Below, piece by piece: positions 24,440-33,981 of a stretch of 64,000 bases of DNA (its first letter is position 1; each line of letters begins with the position of its first letter). Made by a program: the position numbers and the translations under genes. The notes under the pieces are model-generated. The model saw only the letters and a program-made list of their open reading frames with translations, searched no databases and was not told the origin of the DNA. The DNA is from Quatrionicoccus australiensis (GTDB taxonomy: Bacteria; Pseudomonadota; Gammaproteobacteria; Burkholderiales; Rhodocyclaceae): NCBI RefSeq assembly GCF_020510525.1, contig NZ_CP075188.1:2108001-2172000 (forward strand). The letters run 5' to 3'.

Positions 24440-25867
24440 TCAGACGCGCTCGACGAGGAACTGCTTGACCGCCGCGACATCCGGCGCCATGACGACGACG
24501 CGCTGCTCAAGCTTTTCGATGCCGGCCAGGTCGGCCGGACGTACCGGCTCGGTGCCAAGCGCTTCGCGGATGGTTTCCTCGAACTTGGCGGGCTGCGCCG
24601 TTTCCAGCACAATCATCGGCACATTCGGCAAACGATGTTCGAGCGCCACTTTAAGGCCGTCGGCCGTGTGCGTGTCGAGCATGACGTTGTAGCGGCCCTG
24701 CGCGAAGCGGATGGTATTGATGCGGTCGACATGCGAGCTCTTGCCGGAAACAAAACCGAAATTTCCGATTTTTTGCCAGTGGACCGTAGCGGACAGATCG
24801 AAGGCCAGGCCCTTGTCGACCTTGGCCCACAGTTCGCGCACGACGGCCGGATCGCGGCCGACCAGGTCGAACACGAAGCGTTCGAAATTGGAAGCCTTGG
24901 AAATGTCCATCGACGGGCTGGAGGTGATGCTGGTCTCAGCGGCGCTGCGCGGACGGTAGATGCCGGTCTTGAAGAACTCGTCGAGCACGTCGTTTTCGTT
25001 GGTGGCGAGCACCAGGCGGGCGATCGGCAGGCCCATCTGGCGGGCGATGTGGCCGGCGCAGATATTGCCGAAATTGCCCGAGGGCACGGCGAAGGCGACC
25101 TGCTCGTCATTCGATTTGGTAGCCAGGAAATAGCCCTGGAAGTAATAGACGATCTGCGCCGCGACGCGCGCCCAGTTGATTGAATTGACGGCGCCGATCT
25201 TGTACTTGGCCTTGAATTCGGCGTCGTTGGAAACCGCCTTGACGATGTCCTGCGCGTCGTCGAAGAGGCCGGTGACGGCGATATTGAAGATGTTCGGATC
25301 CTGCAGCGAGTACATCTGGGCGCGCTGGAAGGCGCTCATCTTGCCGTCCGGCGAGAGCATGAAGACCTTGACGTTGTGCTTGCCGCGCATCGCGTATTCA
25401 GCCGCCGAGCCGGTATCGCCGGACGTCGCGCCGAGGATGTTGATAGCCTGACCGCGCTTCTCCAGAACGTATTCAAAGAGGTTGCCGAGCAACTGCATCG
25501 CCATGTCCTTGAAGGCGAGCGTCGGGCCGTTCGACAGTTCCTGCGTGTACAGGCCGTCTTCGAGTTTGGTCAGCGGCGTGATCTGGGCTGCATCGCCGCC
25601 GTTGCGGGTGTAGCGATAGACATCGGCGGTGTAGGTCCTGGCGACCAGCGCCTTGAGATCGGCGGCCGGAATGTCGGTAATGAACTTGGAGAGAATTTCG
25701 TAGGCCAGGTCGGCATACGACAGCTGACGCCAGGCATCGAGTTCGGCACGGCTGATCTGCGGGTAGGACTCCGGCAGGTAAAGGCCGCCATCCGGCGCCA
25801 GGCCGCCGAGGAGAATGTCGCAGAAAGCCTGGGGCGCGGCGTTACCGCGAGTCGAGATATAGCGCAT
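24440..25867 (-). CDS. thrC: Threonine synthase
   Basis: The 475-residue PLP enzyme converts O-phosphohomoserine to threonine. It opens with MRYISTRGNAAPQAFCDILLGGLAPDGGLY-type residues (conserved TRG and LAPDGGLY) and has the PLP lysine in TLAFKDMAMQ, the GATSGDTGSAAEYA phosphate-binding stretch, VPSGNFGNICAG and the SPSMDISKASNFER segment. Length fits the long bacterial class. In many betaproteobacteria hom and thrC are adjacent; here hom lies about 18 kb away at 43-44 kb, so the pair is split. Confidence 0.97.
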   Translation of the reverse strand: MRYISTRGNAAPQAFCDILLGGLAPDGGLYLPESYPQISRAELDAWRQLSYADLAYEILSKFITDIPAADLKALVARTYTADVYRYTRNGGDAAQITPLTKLEDGLYTQELSNGPTLAFKDMAMQLLGNLFEYVLEKRGQAINILGATSGDTGSAAEYAMRGKHNVKVFMLSPDGKMSAFQRAQMYSLQDPNIFNIAVTGLFDDAQDIVKAVSNDAEFKAKYKIGAVNSINWARVAAQIVYYFQGYFLATKSNDEQVAFAVPSGNFGNICAGHIARQMGLPIARLVLATNENDVLDEFFKTGIYRPRSAAETSITSSPSMDISKASNFERFVFDLVGRDPAVVRELWAKVDKGLAFDLSATVHWQKIGNFGFVSGKSSHVDRINTIRFAQGRYNVMLDTHTADGLKVALEHRLPNVPMIVLETAQPAKFEETIREALGTEPVRPADLAGIEKLEQRVVVMAPDVAAVKQFLVERV

Positions 25868-25899
25868 GGCGAAGCCCTGAAAAGCGAAAAACGGCGATT

Positions 25900-27024
25900 T
25901 TACCGCGTCGACCGCCTGACGCGCACGGCTTGCAGCAGGTTGATCGCAAACAAGAGCAACGCAGCCAGGAGCGCGGCGAAGGCGAGGCGTTGAAAATCAG
26001 CCAGCAAAGCCACGGCGGCGAGCAAAAAAAGGAGCGCCCGAAAACCACCGTTTGCCGCCAGTTTGTCACGCATCTCCCGCCGGGCCGGCGTCACCGGGCC
26101 CGGCCAGCGCCAGACCGGCAACAACTGGCTGAGCGTCCCACTGACCAGCGGAAGGAGAAAGCCGGCGCCCCAGGCAAGCAGCGAGGGCCGCGCCGGCAAC
26201 AGCCCGGCGCCGTGTGCAACACCAGCCGCCAGCGTCAGCAAAAGACCTACGACGGCGGCCAGCAAGGAGGCAGAAACGCCGTCAACAAGCAGCGGCCGGA
26301 TGCCGAAACGCCGCACCCACTGACCGACCAGGCTCAGTCCGGCCACCAGGACAAGCGCCGCCCCCGGCGCCGCAAACGGCCAGACCACGGCGGCGCCAGT
26401 CGCCACCACCAGGGCTCCGCCGGCCACCAGCCAGAGACGCCGATGCAGCCAGCCGGCGCCTTCCGGGTCGGGCTTGCCGAGCACCGTCGGCATCAGCACC
26501 GGCAAGGTGCCGAGTGCTGCCAGGCCGACCAGGCCGATGGTATTGAGATGCAGGTGAAACAGGCGCAGCGGATACCAGTAAGCCGGCCAGATCGCGGTCA
26601 GCAGAATCGCCAGCAGGGCCAGCATCAGGCAGCCCAGCGCTGCGCCATACCAGCGCCAGCCCGGATGCGGCGAACCAAGACTGGCACGCGCCCGGGCCGC
26701 CATCCAGTTGAGCAAAACCGCCGCCAGGACGAGGTCGACCGTAGCGGCGCCATACAGCAACCAGTAAGGCACAAGGCCCTGCATCGCGAGCACGGCGAGC
26801 AGGCCGGCGGCCTGAGCCAGCCAGGGCAGGCGCGCGATCCAGCGAACAGGATCGCCGGTACGCGTCAACACCGGCACAAAATGACTCATCGCGGCGAAAA
26901 TCAGCGGCACGACACCGACGGCAAATGCCAGATGCACCACGGCGACCGGCAGACCGATCCCCGCCGTCGCCAGGAAAGCGCCGCCGAGCAGGGAGCAAAG
27001 CGTCAGGCCGGCAACATACAGCAT
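25900..27024 (-). CDS. Polytopic membrane protein, NnrS/haem-copper-like (uncertain)
   Basis: The 374-residue protein is almost wholly hydrophobic, with about 12 predicted membrane helices. Scattered histidines in membrane segments (AMSHFVPVLTRTGDP, FHLHLNTIGLVGLAALGTLPVLMP) recall NnrS and related haem-copper-type membrane proteins linked to nitrosative stress, but this is resemblance only. The start at 27024 has a GAGGGCGGC site; a GTG or ATG further up at 27111 would add a charged, non-membrane N-terminus. A nine-codon frame with a strong ribosome site lies just upstream. The gene ends 32 nt before thrC starts on the same strand. Confidence 0.7.
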   Translation of the reverse strand: MLYVAGLTLCSLLGGAFLATAGIGLPVAVVHLAFAVGVVPLIFAAMSHFVPVLTRTGDPVRWIARLPWLAQAAGLLAVLAMQGLVPYWLLYGAATVDLVLAAVLLNWMAARARASLGSPHPGWRWYGAALGCLMLALLAILLTAIWPAYWYPLRLFHLHLNTIGLVGLAALGTLPVLMPTVLGKPDPEGAGWLHRRLWLVAGGALVVATGAAVVWPFAAPGAALVLVAGLSLVGQWVRRFGIRPLLVDGVSASLLAAVVGLLLTLAAGVAHGAGLLPARPSLLAWGAGFLLPLVSGTLSQLLPVWRWPGPVTPARREMRDKLAANGGFRALLFLLAAVALLADFQRLAFAALLAALLLFAINLLQAVRVRRSTR

Positions 27025-27046
27025 GCCGCCCTCGGTCCCGTTGCGA

Positions 27047-27076
27047 TCAGCTTTGCGAACATGCCGCACACTCCAT
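27047..27076 (-). CDS. Possible nine-residue leader peptide (MECAACSQS)
   Basis: A nine-codon frame has an excellent ribosome site (AGGAG, 7 nt spacing) and ends 22 nt before the chosen start of the membrane protein. Two cysteines in a CAAC pattern are present. It may be a regulatory leader, or the true N-terminus of the membrane protein separated from it by a frameshift. Neither can be settled from one sequence. Confidence 0.3.
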   Translation of the reverse strand: MECAACSQS

Positions 27077-27422
27077 TGATATCTCCTGCCCCGGGATTGA
27101 TCCGGCACCATGGCTCTTCATGGTTCGGTTTATACAATAATTTTCGGCCATCGGCTGCCGGAACACGCCCCAGACCGGCGTCATTAACGCCCTGAACAAA
27201 AAGGACAAGCTACCGCAAAACCGGTACTGCAATATAGGGAAATACCTGAATGTCGGTGCCAGATCCGATCACGTAAGATCCTTCTCCGGCAAGCTTCGTC
27301 AGCGTTTAACCACGATTAGTCGAGTGACTTTCCGAAAAGTTGCAACTCTTTTATGAACCTATCCTAAAAACGGGATTCCAACCCACCGGGGACTCCTTAC
27401 AAGAAACATGGTGGAGACAAAC
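27077..27422. other. Divergent intergenic region
   Basis: About 350 nt lie between the membrane protein and the LOV kinase. The part from 27240 on is AT-richer than the surroundings. No clear sigma-70 or sigma-54 promoter pair, strong repeat or RNA gene was recognised. It must contain the promoters of both divergent units. Confidence 0.5.
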
Positions 27423-29300
27423 ATGGACGCACAGCACCTTACAAGTTATCCGTCGTCCCCCGAAATAGCAGCTTGTAGTGATCGGGAGACGCCGATCGCA
27501 TGCCTGGAGCTTTATCGGACTGTTCTTGACACCCTGCCCTTCCCGGTATGGGTCAAAAACACCGAGGGTCGTTTGCTCGCCGTAAATGCAGCTTTTGCCC
27601 GTGTATTTTCTGCTTCACTGCCGCAGGAACTGGTTGGCAAGACCGACTTCGACATCGTGCCGGCGTATCTGGCCGAGGCCTATCGGGCGGATGACCAGCA
27701 CGTTCTTGCCACCCGCCAGATCAAGGTAATCGAGGAAAAAATCCCTGACGGAGGTATCGAAAAATGGTTCGAGACCTTCAAGGCACCACTCACCGACGCC
27801 GGCAACGAGGCCATCGGTACCATAGGCTTCGCGCGGGAAATCACCGAGCGCAAGCAGGGCGAGAAATTGCGGGAAGAACAACTGGCCAGTCTGCGCCTGC
27901 ACCATGACGCACTGGCGGCCATTACGCAGGGTGTCATCATTACCGATGCCGATGGCCAGATCAGCTTCGCGAACAAGGGATTCGAAAAAATCACCGGCTA
28001 CGCACAGCGCGAAATCGTCGGCCGAAATTGCAGGTTTCTGCAAGGACCGGCAACCAGCAGGGAAACAGTCGGCAAAATGCGATCGGCGCTGGCATCGGGC
28101 CAGCAGTTTCATGGCGAAATCCTGAACTATCGCAAGGATGGTTCAAGCTTTCGCAACGAATTGTCGATTGTCCCGATTGCCGACAGCAAAGGAAAAGTCA
28201 CGCAGTTCGTTGGCATCCTGCGCGACGAGACTGCAAGCAAGCTCGCCTCCGAACAATTGCGCACTTATGCCGGAGAGGTCGAGGATCTTTATCAAAACGC
28301 ACCTTGCGGCTACCATTCGGTGAACAAGGACGGAGTCTTCATCCGCATCAACGACACCGAACTGCGCTGGCTGGGGTATGCACGGGAAGAGGTTATCGGC
28401 CGGGCACTGGTCGAGTTTCTTTCCCCCGCGACCATTCCTTCCTTTCTTGCCTATTTTTCCCTGTTGCTCAAAGAGCAGGCGAATGCGCAGACCGAAGTCG
28501 AATTCATCTGCAAGGACGGTAGCGCCCTCCCCGTGCTGATCAGCGCGACGGCATTACGTGACGAGGCTGGTAACTTTCTGGCCAGTCGAGCCAATGTTTA
28601 CGACAGGCGCGAACACAAGAAGGCAGAAGCCGAGCGTCTCCGGCAGGCCGCCAAGCTGGAGGCAATGTCACGACATCTCGTGGCAACCCAGGAAGAAATC
28701 CGGCGCCGCCTGTCTGCCGACCTGCATGATCGAACCAGCCCCAACCTGGCCGCCATTTCAATCAACCTGGGCATCCTGGCAAACGAACTCGCAGCCCGTG
28801 GATCCAGCGAAATCACTGCTCGCATTGAAGATACCCGTGCCCTGATCGAGGACACGGCAGCAAGCATTCGCGAAATCAGCACGGAGTTGCGACCGCCCCT
28901 GCTTGACTACGCCGGCCTGCTCCCTGCCATGGAAAGTCATCTTGACGACTTTATCCGGCGCACCGGCATCGAAGCGACGATCAGTTGCACGAACCGCGAG
29001 CTGCAACCCTCGCCGGAGCACGAACTGGTGCTGTTCCGCATTTTTCAGGAAGCACTGACCAATTGTGCCAAACATGCCCGAGCCACTTCGGCAGAGATCT
29101 GCCTGTCTCACCAAATGAACGGGATATCAATGAGCATCTCGGACAACGGCATTGGTTTTGACAGTCAACAATTGAACTTGGCTGCGCCCGGAAACGGACT
29201 CGGCCTGATCAACATGCGCGAGGCCACCGAGTTTGCCGGAGGCACTTTCGTGATCGACTCCAGCTTGGGAAAAGGCACCCGAATTCATGTCCAGATCTAG
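27423..29300 (+). CDS. LOV/PAS-domain sensor histidine kinase (HisKA_3 type)
   Basis: The 625-residue soluble kinase has PAS 1 (~25-145, FPVWVKNTEGRLLAVNAAF), a LOV-type PAS 2 (~165-275) with the flavin-adduct motif GRNCRFLQGP (Cys203) and the flavin-contact NYRKDG and FRNEL asparagines, PAS 3 (~285-400), then a HisKA_3 dimerisation domain (LSADLHDRTSPNLAAI) and an HATPase (DNGIGFD, GNGLGLINMRE). The usual signalling glutamine near the end of LOV is Leu266 in FVGILRD. The ATG at 27423 is preceded by GGTGGAG; an ATG 15 nt earlier is less likely. The NarL-type partner follows after 18 nt. Blue-light sensing is inferred from the motif. Confidence 0.92.
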   Translation: MDAQHLTSYPSSPEIAACSDRETPIACLELYRTVLDTLPFPVWVKNTEGRLLAVNAAFARVFSASLPQELVGKTDFDIVPAYLAEAYRADDQHVLATRQIKVIEEKIPDGGIEKWFETFKAPLTDAGNEAIGTIGFAREITERKQGEKLREEQLASLRLHHDALAAITQGVIITDADGQISFANKGFEKITGYAQREIVGRNCRFLQGPATSRETVGKMRSALASGQQFHGEILNYRKDGSSFRNELSIVPIADSKGKVTQFVGILRDETASKLASEQLRTYAGEVEDLYQNAPCGYHSVNKDGVFIRINDTELRWLGYAREEVIGRALVEFLSPATIPSFLAYFSLLLKEQANAQTEVEFICKDGSALPVLISATALRDEAGNFLASRANVYDRREHKKAEAERLRQAAKLEAMSRHLVATQEEIRRRLSADLHDRTSPNLAAISINLGILANELAARGSSEITARIEDTRALIEDTAASIREISTELRPPLLDYAGLLPAMESHLDDFIRRTGIEATISCTNRELQPSPEHELVLFRIFQEALTNCAKHARATSAEICLSHQMNGISMSISDNGIGFDSQQLNLAAPGNGLGLINMREATEFAGGTFVIDSSLGKGTRIHVQI

Positions 29301-29318
29301 TATCAAGAGCTACCAACC

Positions 29319-29960
29319 ATGACCCTGCGCGTTCTGCTTGTCGATGATCACCGGATGTTCCGTGAAGCCCTGCGCGCCCTGCTTGAGCGCAGCCCCGATA
29401 TCAGGATCGTTGGCGAAACCGGGGACGGCAACGAGGCTCTCCGACTCGTCGTGGACACTTCGCCGGATATCGTCTGCATGGACATCGGCCTGCCCGGCAT
29501 GAATGGCGTGGAAACAACACGCCGGATCAAACTCGCGAATCCTTCGGTCAAGATCATCGCCCTGTCGATTTATGCCGAACGACGCTACGTCCTCGACATG
29601 ATCGAGGCCGGGGCTGGTGCCTATGTCACCAAGGACGAGGCCAGTGACGAATTGCTGCGAGCCATTGATGCCGTACAGCGCAATCGCAGCTACCTGTGCC
29701 CGGATGTCGCAACGCTGATCACGCGCGGCATCAGCAGTAGCGACAAGAGCAGCCCTTCACCCATCCGTCTCGGCAATCGCGAGCAACAGGTTTTGCGCTT
29801 GGTGGCTCAAGGCAATACCTCCATCCAGATCGCCGCCAAGATGAGCATTGCCGCCTCGACAGTCGAGGTGCATCGCCGCAACATCATGCGCAAGCTCGAT
29901 CTGCACAGTGTCGCCGAATTGACCCGATATGTGATCAGCCGGGGTATGGACCTCGACTAG
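29319..29960 (+). CDS. NarL/FixJ-family response regulator
   Basis: The 213-residue regulator has a receiver domain (VDDH acidic pocket, phospho-acceptor Asp55 in VCMDIGLPGMNG, switch Ser/Thr region ALSIY, Lys in VTKDEA) and a C-terminal LuxR-type helix-turn-helix (LGNREQQVLRLVAQGNTS, IAASTVEVHRRNIMRKL). It lies 18 nt downstream of the LOV kinase, whose HisKA_3 type normally pairs with NarL-type regulators, so the two almost certainly form one system. Target genes are unknown; the operator-like dyad before the next kinase gene is one candidate. Confidence 0.95.
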   Translation: MTLRVLLVDDHRMFREALRALLERSPDIRIVGETGDGNEALRLVVDTSPDIVCMDIGLPGMNGVETTRRIKLANPSVKIIALSIYAERRYVLDMIEAGAGAYVTKDEASDELLRAIDAVQRNRSYLCPDVATLITRGISSSDKSSPSPIRLGNREQQVLRLVAQGNTSIQIAAKMSIAASTVEVHRRNIMRKLDLHSVAELTRYVISRGMDLD

Positions 29961-29988
29961 CCTTGTCTCATTATTGAGCACAACCAAA

Positions 29989-30030
29989 ATACCCAAACGG
30001 AATACTCGTTTACCGGTATGACAATATAAT
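29989..30030 (+). promoter_or_regulatory. Dyad with TATAAT -10 box upstream of hybrid kinase
   Basis: A two-part dyad is visible: ATACC (29989) with GGTAT (30015-30019), and inside it AAACG (29995) with CGTTT (30007-30011). A consensus TATAAT -10 follows at 30025-30030. No good -35 box is seen, consistent with activator dependence. The start codon of the hybrid kinase is 79 nt downstream. Confidence 0.4.
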
Positions 30031-30108
30031 CAAATGTGTCGATATCGGCAGCCGCTCCGCAAGCGTACGATCACGATATCTCATACAGGTCTAATCCAGA
30101 ACAACTGA

Positions 30109-32208
30109 ATGCGTGACTCAAGTGTGAATACAGGCGACGCCTCGGCTTCCCCGATGCCGGAAAGCAGCACGGCCAGTCAGGCTGAACTGAGCGAAACCCT
30201 GCACTTGTTTGAAAGCGAGCTGAAAAAAACACAGCAGCGTCTTGCCGCCAGTGAAATCAGGATCCACAGCATCCTCGAGACCGCACCGGTCGGCATTGGT
30301 GTGATGACGGCACAACGTGTATTTGTTGACGCCAATCCGGCGATGAGCAACATCACGGGCTACCGGAAGGAAGAACTGATCGGCTGCTCCTCACGCCTGC
30401 TCTACCCGTCGGAAAAAGAATTTGAGCGGGTTGGCGGTGAAAAGGACAGCCAGCTGAGGACGTATGGACAATGTTCCATCGAAGCCTCCCTGCGGCACAA
30501 GAATGGCCAGATGCTTGATGTCATCTGGTCGATCGCCCCGCTCTCCCCGAACGATCCGGAAGGTTTGCTGACCGTAACATTTCAGGACATCACCAAGCGC
30601 AAGCAGGCCGAGACCCAGTTGCGCCTGCGCGGCGCGGCACTCGATGCCGCCGCCAACGCAATCATGATTACCGACATTGGCGGCGCGATCGAGTGGGCCA
30701 ATCCGGCATTCTTTGCCATGACAGGCTACCAGCCAGTTGAAGTACTGGGGCGCAATCCGCGCGAGCTGTTGCGTTCAGGAGAGCAGGAACCGGAAGTTTA
30801 CCTGGGGCTATGGAAAACCATCGGCGCCGGCCGGGTTTGGCAAGGACGGCTGGTCAATCGTCGTCGCGATGGCAGCCTTTATCACGAATTTCAGACGATC
30901 ACACCGGTGCCTGATGAAAACGGCATCATCCGCAACTTCATTGCCGTCAAGGAAGACATCAGCCAAAGCGTTCAGGCGGAAATCAAACTGGCAAATTATC
31001 GCGATCATCTCGAAGAAATGGTCACCGAGCGCACGGCTGACCTGCTTGCGGCACAACAGAATGCCGAACGCCTGGCAAGGGTACGCAGCGAATTTCTCGC
31101 GAACATGAGCCACGAAATCCGCACGCCACTGAACGCCGTACTTGGTCTTGCCCAGGTGGGGTTACGCACGAGTACAGGTGCCTCCTGCCACGAAAATTTT
31201 GCCCGTATCGTGCAGGCGGGTGAGTTGCTCCTGGGGATCGTCAATGACATTCTCGACTTCGCGAAAATCGAAGCCGGCAAACTGACGCTTGAATCAGCAC
31301 CGCTCAACCTCGACTCCTTGATTGAGCGAGCCGCCAATCTGAGTGCGGAACGCGCCAGAAGCAAGGGAATCGATTTTTCGATCAGCAAGATGCCGGACCT
31401 TCCCGTCGCCTGCCTCGGCGATGAACTGAGGTTACTGCAGGTTCTGGTCAATTTATTGTCCAATGCCATCAAATTCACACTACAGGGTGCGGTCAGACTG
31501 ACAGTTTATCGCCAGGAAACGACATTGAATTTCCGGATTAGCGACTCCGGCATCGGCATGACAGCGGAACAACTCAGCCACCTCTTCCAACCTTTCGAAC
31601 AAGCCGAAATTTCGACAAGCCGCCGCTTTGGCGGAACCGGGCTCGGCCTGGTCATCTGCAAGCACCTGCTCGACCTGATGGGGGGAACAATCAGTGCGCG
31701 CAGCACACCAGGCAAAGGCAGTGAATTCATTGTCAGCCTGCCGTTATGCGAGGTGATTCAACAGGAGCCAACCTCCGTCGCGACACCTCTGTCAGGCTTG
31801 CGTCTGCGCGGATTACGCATCCTCGCCGCCGAGGACAACGAAATCAACCGCATTGTCCTCGAGGAAATTCTTCTCGACGAAGGCGTTGAGCTATGTTGCG
31901 TCGAGAATGGCGTGCAGGCTGTCGAACAAGTGGAAAACTCGGATGAAAAGGCCTGGGACATCGTCCTGATGGACATCATGATGCCGATCATGGATGGCCA
32001 TGAAGCTACCCTGCGTATACATCAGATTGATCCAGGCCTCCCCGTTATCGGGCTGACCGCTCACGCCCTGGATGAGGAACGTGACAAGTGTTTAGCGTCC
32101 GGCATGCTCGCCCATGTGGCCAAGCCGATTGACTTGAACCTGCTCGTCGAAACGATCCAGAAGCTCGCCAGAAGAGCATCTCCGCAGATAACCAAAACCG
32201 CAACATGA
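30109..32208 (+). CDS. Soluble PAS hybrid histidine kinase with receiver
   Basis: The 699-residue cytoplasmic kinase has a short coiled coil (~25-48), PAS 1 (~50-165), PAS 2 (~170-290, IMITDIGGAIEWANPAFFAMTGY), a coiled coil, HisKA with His335 in NMSHEIRTP, HATPase (DSGIGM, FGGTGLGLVI) and a C-terminal receiver with Asp622 in VLMDIMMPIMDG. No membrane helices are present. Architecture and sequence from the HisKA on resemble the hybrid kinase at 17.1-19.8 kb, so they are probably paralogues. It lies between the LOV kinase pair and the chemosensory operon. Confidence 0.93.
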   Translation: MRDSSVNTGDASASPMPESSTASQAELSETLHLFESELKKTQQRLAASEIRIHSILETAPVGIGVMTAQRVFVDANPAMSNITGYRKEELIGCSSRLLYPSEKEFERVGGEKDSQLRTYGQCSIEASLRHKNGQMLDVIWSIAPLSPNDPEGLLTVTFQDITKRKQAETQLRLRGAALDAAANAIMITDIGGAIEWANPAFFAMTGYQPVEVLGRNPRELLRSGEQEPEVYLGLWKTIGAGRVWQGRLVNRRRDGSLYHEFQTITPVPDENGIIRNFIAVKEDISQSVQAEIKLANYRDHLEEMVTERTADLLAAQQNAERLARVRSEFLANMSHEIRTPLNAVLGLAQVGLRTSTGASCHENFARIVQAGELLLGIVNDILDFAKIEAGKLTLESAPLNLDSLIERAANLSAERARSKGIDFSISKMPDLPVACLGDELRLLQVLVNLLSNAIKFTLQGAVRLTVYRQETTLNFRISDSGIGMTAEQLSHLFQPFEQAEISTSRRFGGTGLGLVICKHLLDLMGGTISARSTPGKGSEFIVSLPLCEVIQQEPTSVATPLSGLRLRGLRILAAEDNEINRIVLEEILLDEGVELCCVENGVQAVEQVENSDEKAWDIVLMDIMMPIMDGHEATLRIHQIDPGLPVIGLTAHALDEERDKCLASGMLAHVAKPIDLNLLVETIQKLARRASPQITKTAT

Positions 32209-32329
32209 TATCAACATGATTATTTATAAATGCGATCGCCAACCCAAAGTTAACCGAAACACATAAACCAGCGCATGTTTTGATCAGGCTTGTTGATAAG
32301 CCTACCCGAAGATACTGGAACAAATATCC

Positions 32330-32695
32330 ATGAAAACAATTTTTCTTGTCGATGACTCCGCCACCATCCTGCTGAGCATTTCAAACATTCTTACCAAGGC
32401 AGGCTATGCGGCCGAAAAGGCATCAAATGCCGAAGAAGCCCTGCGCAAACTGAAAGGTGGCATCAAGATCGACCTGATGATCACCGACCTCAACATGCCG
32501 GGCATGAACGGCATCGAGTTGATCAAGGAAGTACGCAAACTTCCCGCCTACAAGTTCGTTCCCATCCTCTTCCTGACCACCGAGTCGCAACAGTCCAGAA
32601 AGCTGGAAGCCAAGGCAGCCGGCGCTTCAGGCTGGATAGTCAAGCCCGCGACGGCAGATGAACTGCTCAACACCATCAAGCTGGTCGTTCGCTAA
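32330..32695 (+). CDS. cheY: CheY-type single-domain response regulator
   Basis: The 121-residue receiver has no output domain. It has the acidic pair Asp8/Asp9, phospho-acceptor Asp53 in [12 protein letters not shown], the switch Thr in FLTTES and the conserved Lys in IVKPAT. It is the first gene of the chemosensory operon, so it should be the phosphate sink or messenger of the CheA encoded 1.6 kb downstream. The next gene begins 4 nt after its stop. Several CheY proteins usually coexist in such genomes, so flagellar-switch binding is not assured. Confidence 0.93.
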   Translation: MKTIFLVDDSATILLSISNILTKAGYAAEKASNAEEALRKLKGGIKIDLMITDLNMPGMNGIELIKEVRKLPAYKFVPILFLTTESQQSRKLEAKAAGASGWIVKPATADELLNTIKLVVR

Positions 32696-32699
32696 ACCC

Positions 32700-33971
32700 A
32701 TGCCGATCAACACACTCCTGCGCCGTGGCCTGATTGTTTTCCTGATTGTCGCCACAGGAGCCTCCTGTGTCGTCTATTTTGCCCACAACTGGTTTCATAC
32801 TGCCTTTACCTCGCTGACTGGACTGAAGTCTCCGGAAGTCGATGCACTGGGCACCTTTGTTCTGGTGGCCGCCAGTTATCTGGCGCAGCGCATGGTTTCA
32901 CTGGCGTTTTACCGCGACCAGATGCTGGGTCTGGGCAAGCTTGCCAGCGGCGACGAGAACAAACTCAAGAACCTCCATCAAGTCACCGGAGAAATTTCAG
33001 GAGAACTCGCTCAGGTTTCCAGCTTTAATGAAGTCGTTCGCAATCAGTTGAAGAGCGTTATCGATGAAACCGAGAAAGCCGCCTTCAACATCGCCGAACG
33101 CCTGCAAACCATCGACAGCGTCGTTACCGCGCTTGATCGCTTTGTTTCCGGAACCACCGACGAAACAGCCCAGTTGGTTCGCGACTCGGAAACACGCATT
33201 GCGCAGAACCAGAAGATGATCCTGCAAATTGAAGGTTACGTGCAGCAGCGTCTGCACGAAGCCGCGCAGGACCAGGTCCGGGTGAAGCAGGTCGTGCAGG
33301 AAGCGCGCTCGCTGGAGTCGCTGGTGCAGCTGATCAAGCATGTTGCCGGACAAACCAACCTGCTGGCGCTCAATGCAGCGATCGAGGCAGCCCGTGCCGG
33401 CGAGGCCGGGCGTGGTTTTGCGGTAGTGGCGGACGAAGTGCGCAAACTGTCAGGCGAAACCGAAACCGCCGTCGTCAAGATCAGTCAGGGGATCGCCTCG
33501 GTCAGTGAACATATCGAAACGCAGTTCGAAGACAAGCTTTCCAACGTCAATCTGGAAAAGGAAAGGCAGTTGCTGGAATATTTCTCTGCCCAGCTCAACG
33601 AACTGGGCCTGAACTATGAAGAACTGATGCAGCATGAAGCCGGCGCCCTGGCCGAGGTGCAGAGCAGCAGCCGGCAACTTGCCGAGATGTTCCTCGAGGC
33701 CCAGGCCAGCGTGCAGTTCCAGGATGTCACCCGGCAGCAGATCGAGCATGTCATGCAGGCACTGGTACAACTGGATGAACATGCAAGCATGCTCGCTGAG
33801 CGCCTGCGTTCCGGTGGCAGCGCGGAATCCGGCTACACGCCAATCGCGCAGCATCTGGAAACACTTTACAGCCGCTATGTCATGGCACAGCAGAGAAATA
33901 CCCATGACAGCTCGCTCAAGCGAACTTCGGGGGCGAAAGCCGCTCCCCAGTCGCGGATCGAGTTGTTTTAA
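32700..33971 (+). CDS. Chemoreceptor-like protein with CheZ-like C-terminal motif
   Basis: The 423-residue protein has two hydrophobic segments (~7-27 and ~47-67) with almost no periplasmic loop, so it senses inside the cell or membrane. A long coiled coil contains the receptor signalling tip ([20 protein letters not shown]). After the tip, the last ~120 residues hold [14 protein letters not shown], in which Asp342 and Gln346 are spaced like the catalytic Asp/Gln pair of the CheY phosphatase CheZ. The protein ends in RIELF, a tail shared with the CheD at 38.8 kb. It lies between cheY and the STAS gene. A receptor-phosphatase hybrid role is inferred. Confidence 0.82.
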   Translation: MPINTLLRRGLIVFLIVATGASCVVYFAHNWFHTAFTSLTGLKSPEVDALGTFVLVAASYLAQRMVSLAFYRDQMLGLGKLASGDENKLKNLHQVTGEISGELAQVSSFNEVVRNQLKSVIDETEKAAFNIAERLQTIDSVVTALDRFVSGTTDETAQLVRDSETRIAQNQKMILQIEGYVQQRLHEAAQDQVRVKQVVQEARSLESLVQLIKHVAGQTNLLALNAAIEAARAGEAGRGFAVVADEVRKLSGETETAVVKISQGIASVSEHIETQFEDKLSNVNLEKERQLLEYFSAQLNELGLNYEELMQHEAGALAEVQSSSRQLAEMFLEAQASVQFQDVTRQQIEHVMQALVQLDEHASMLAERLRSGGSAESGYTPIAQHLETLYSRYVMAQQRNTHDSSLKRTSGAKAAPQSRIELF

Positions 33972-33981
33972 GGAAAACGAC

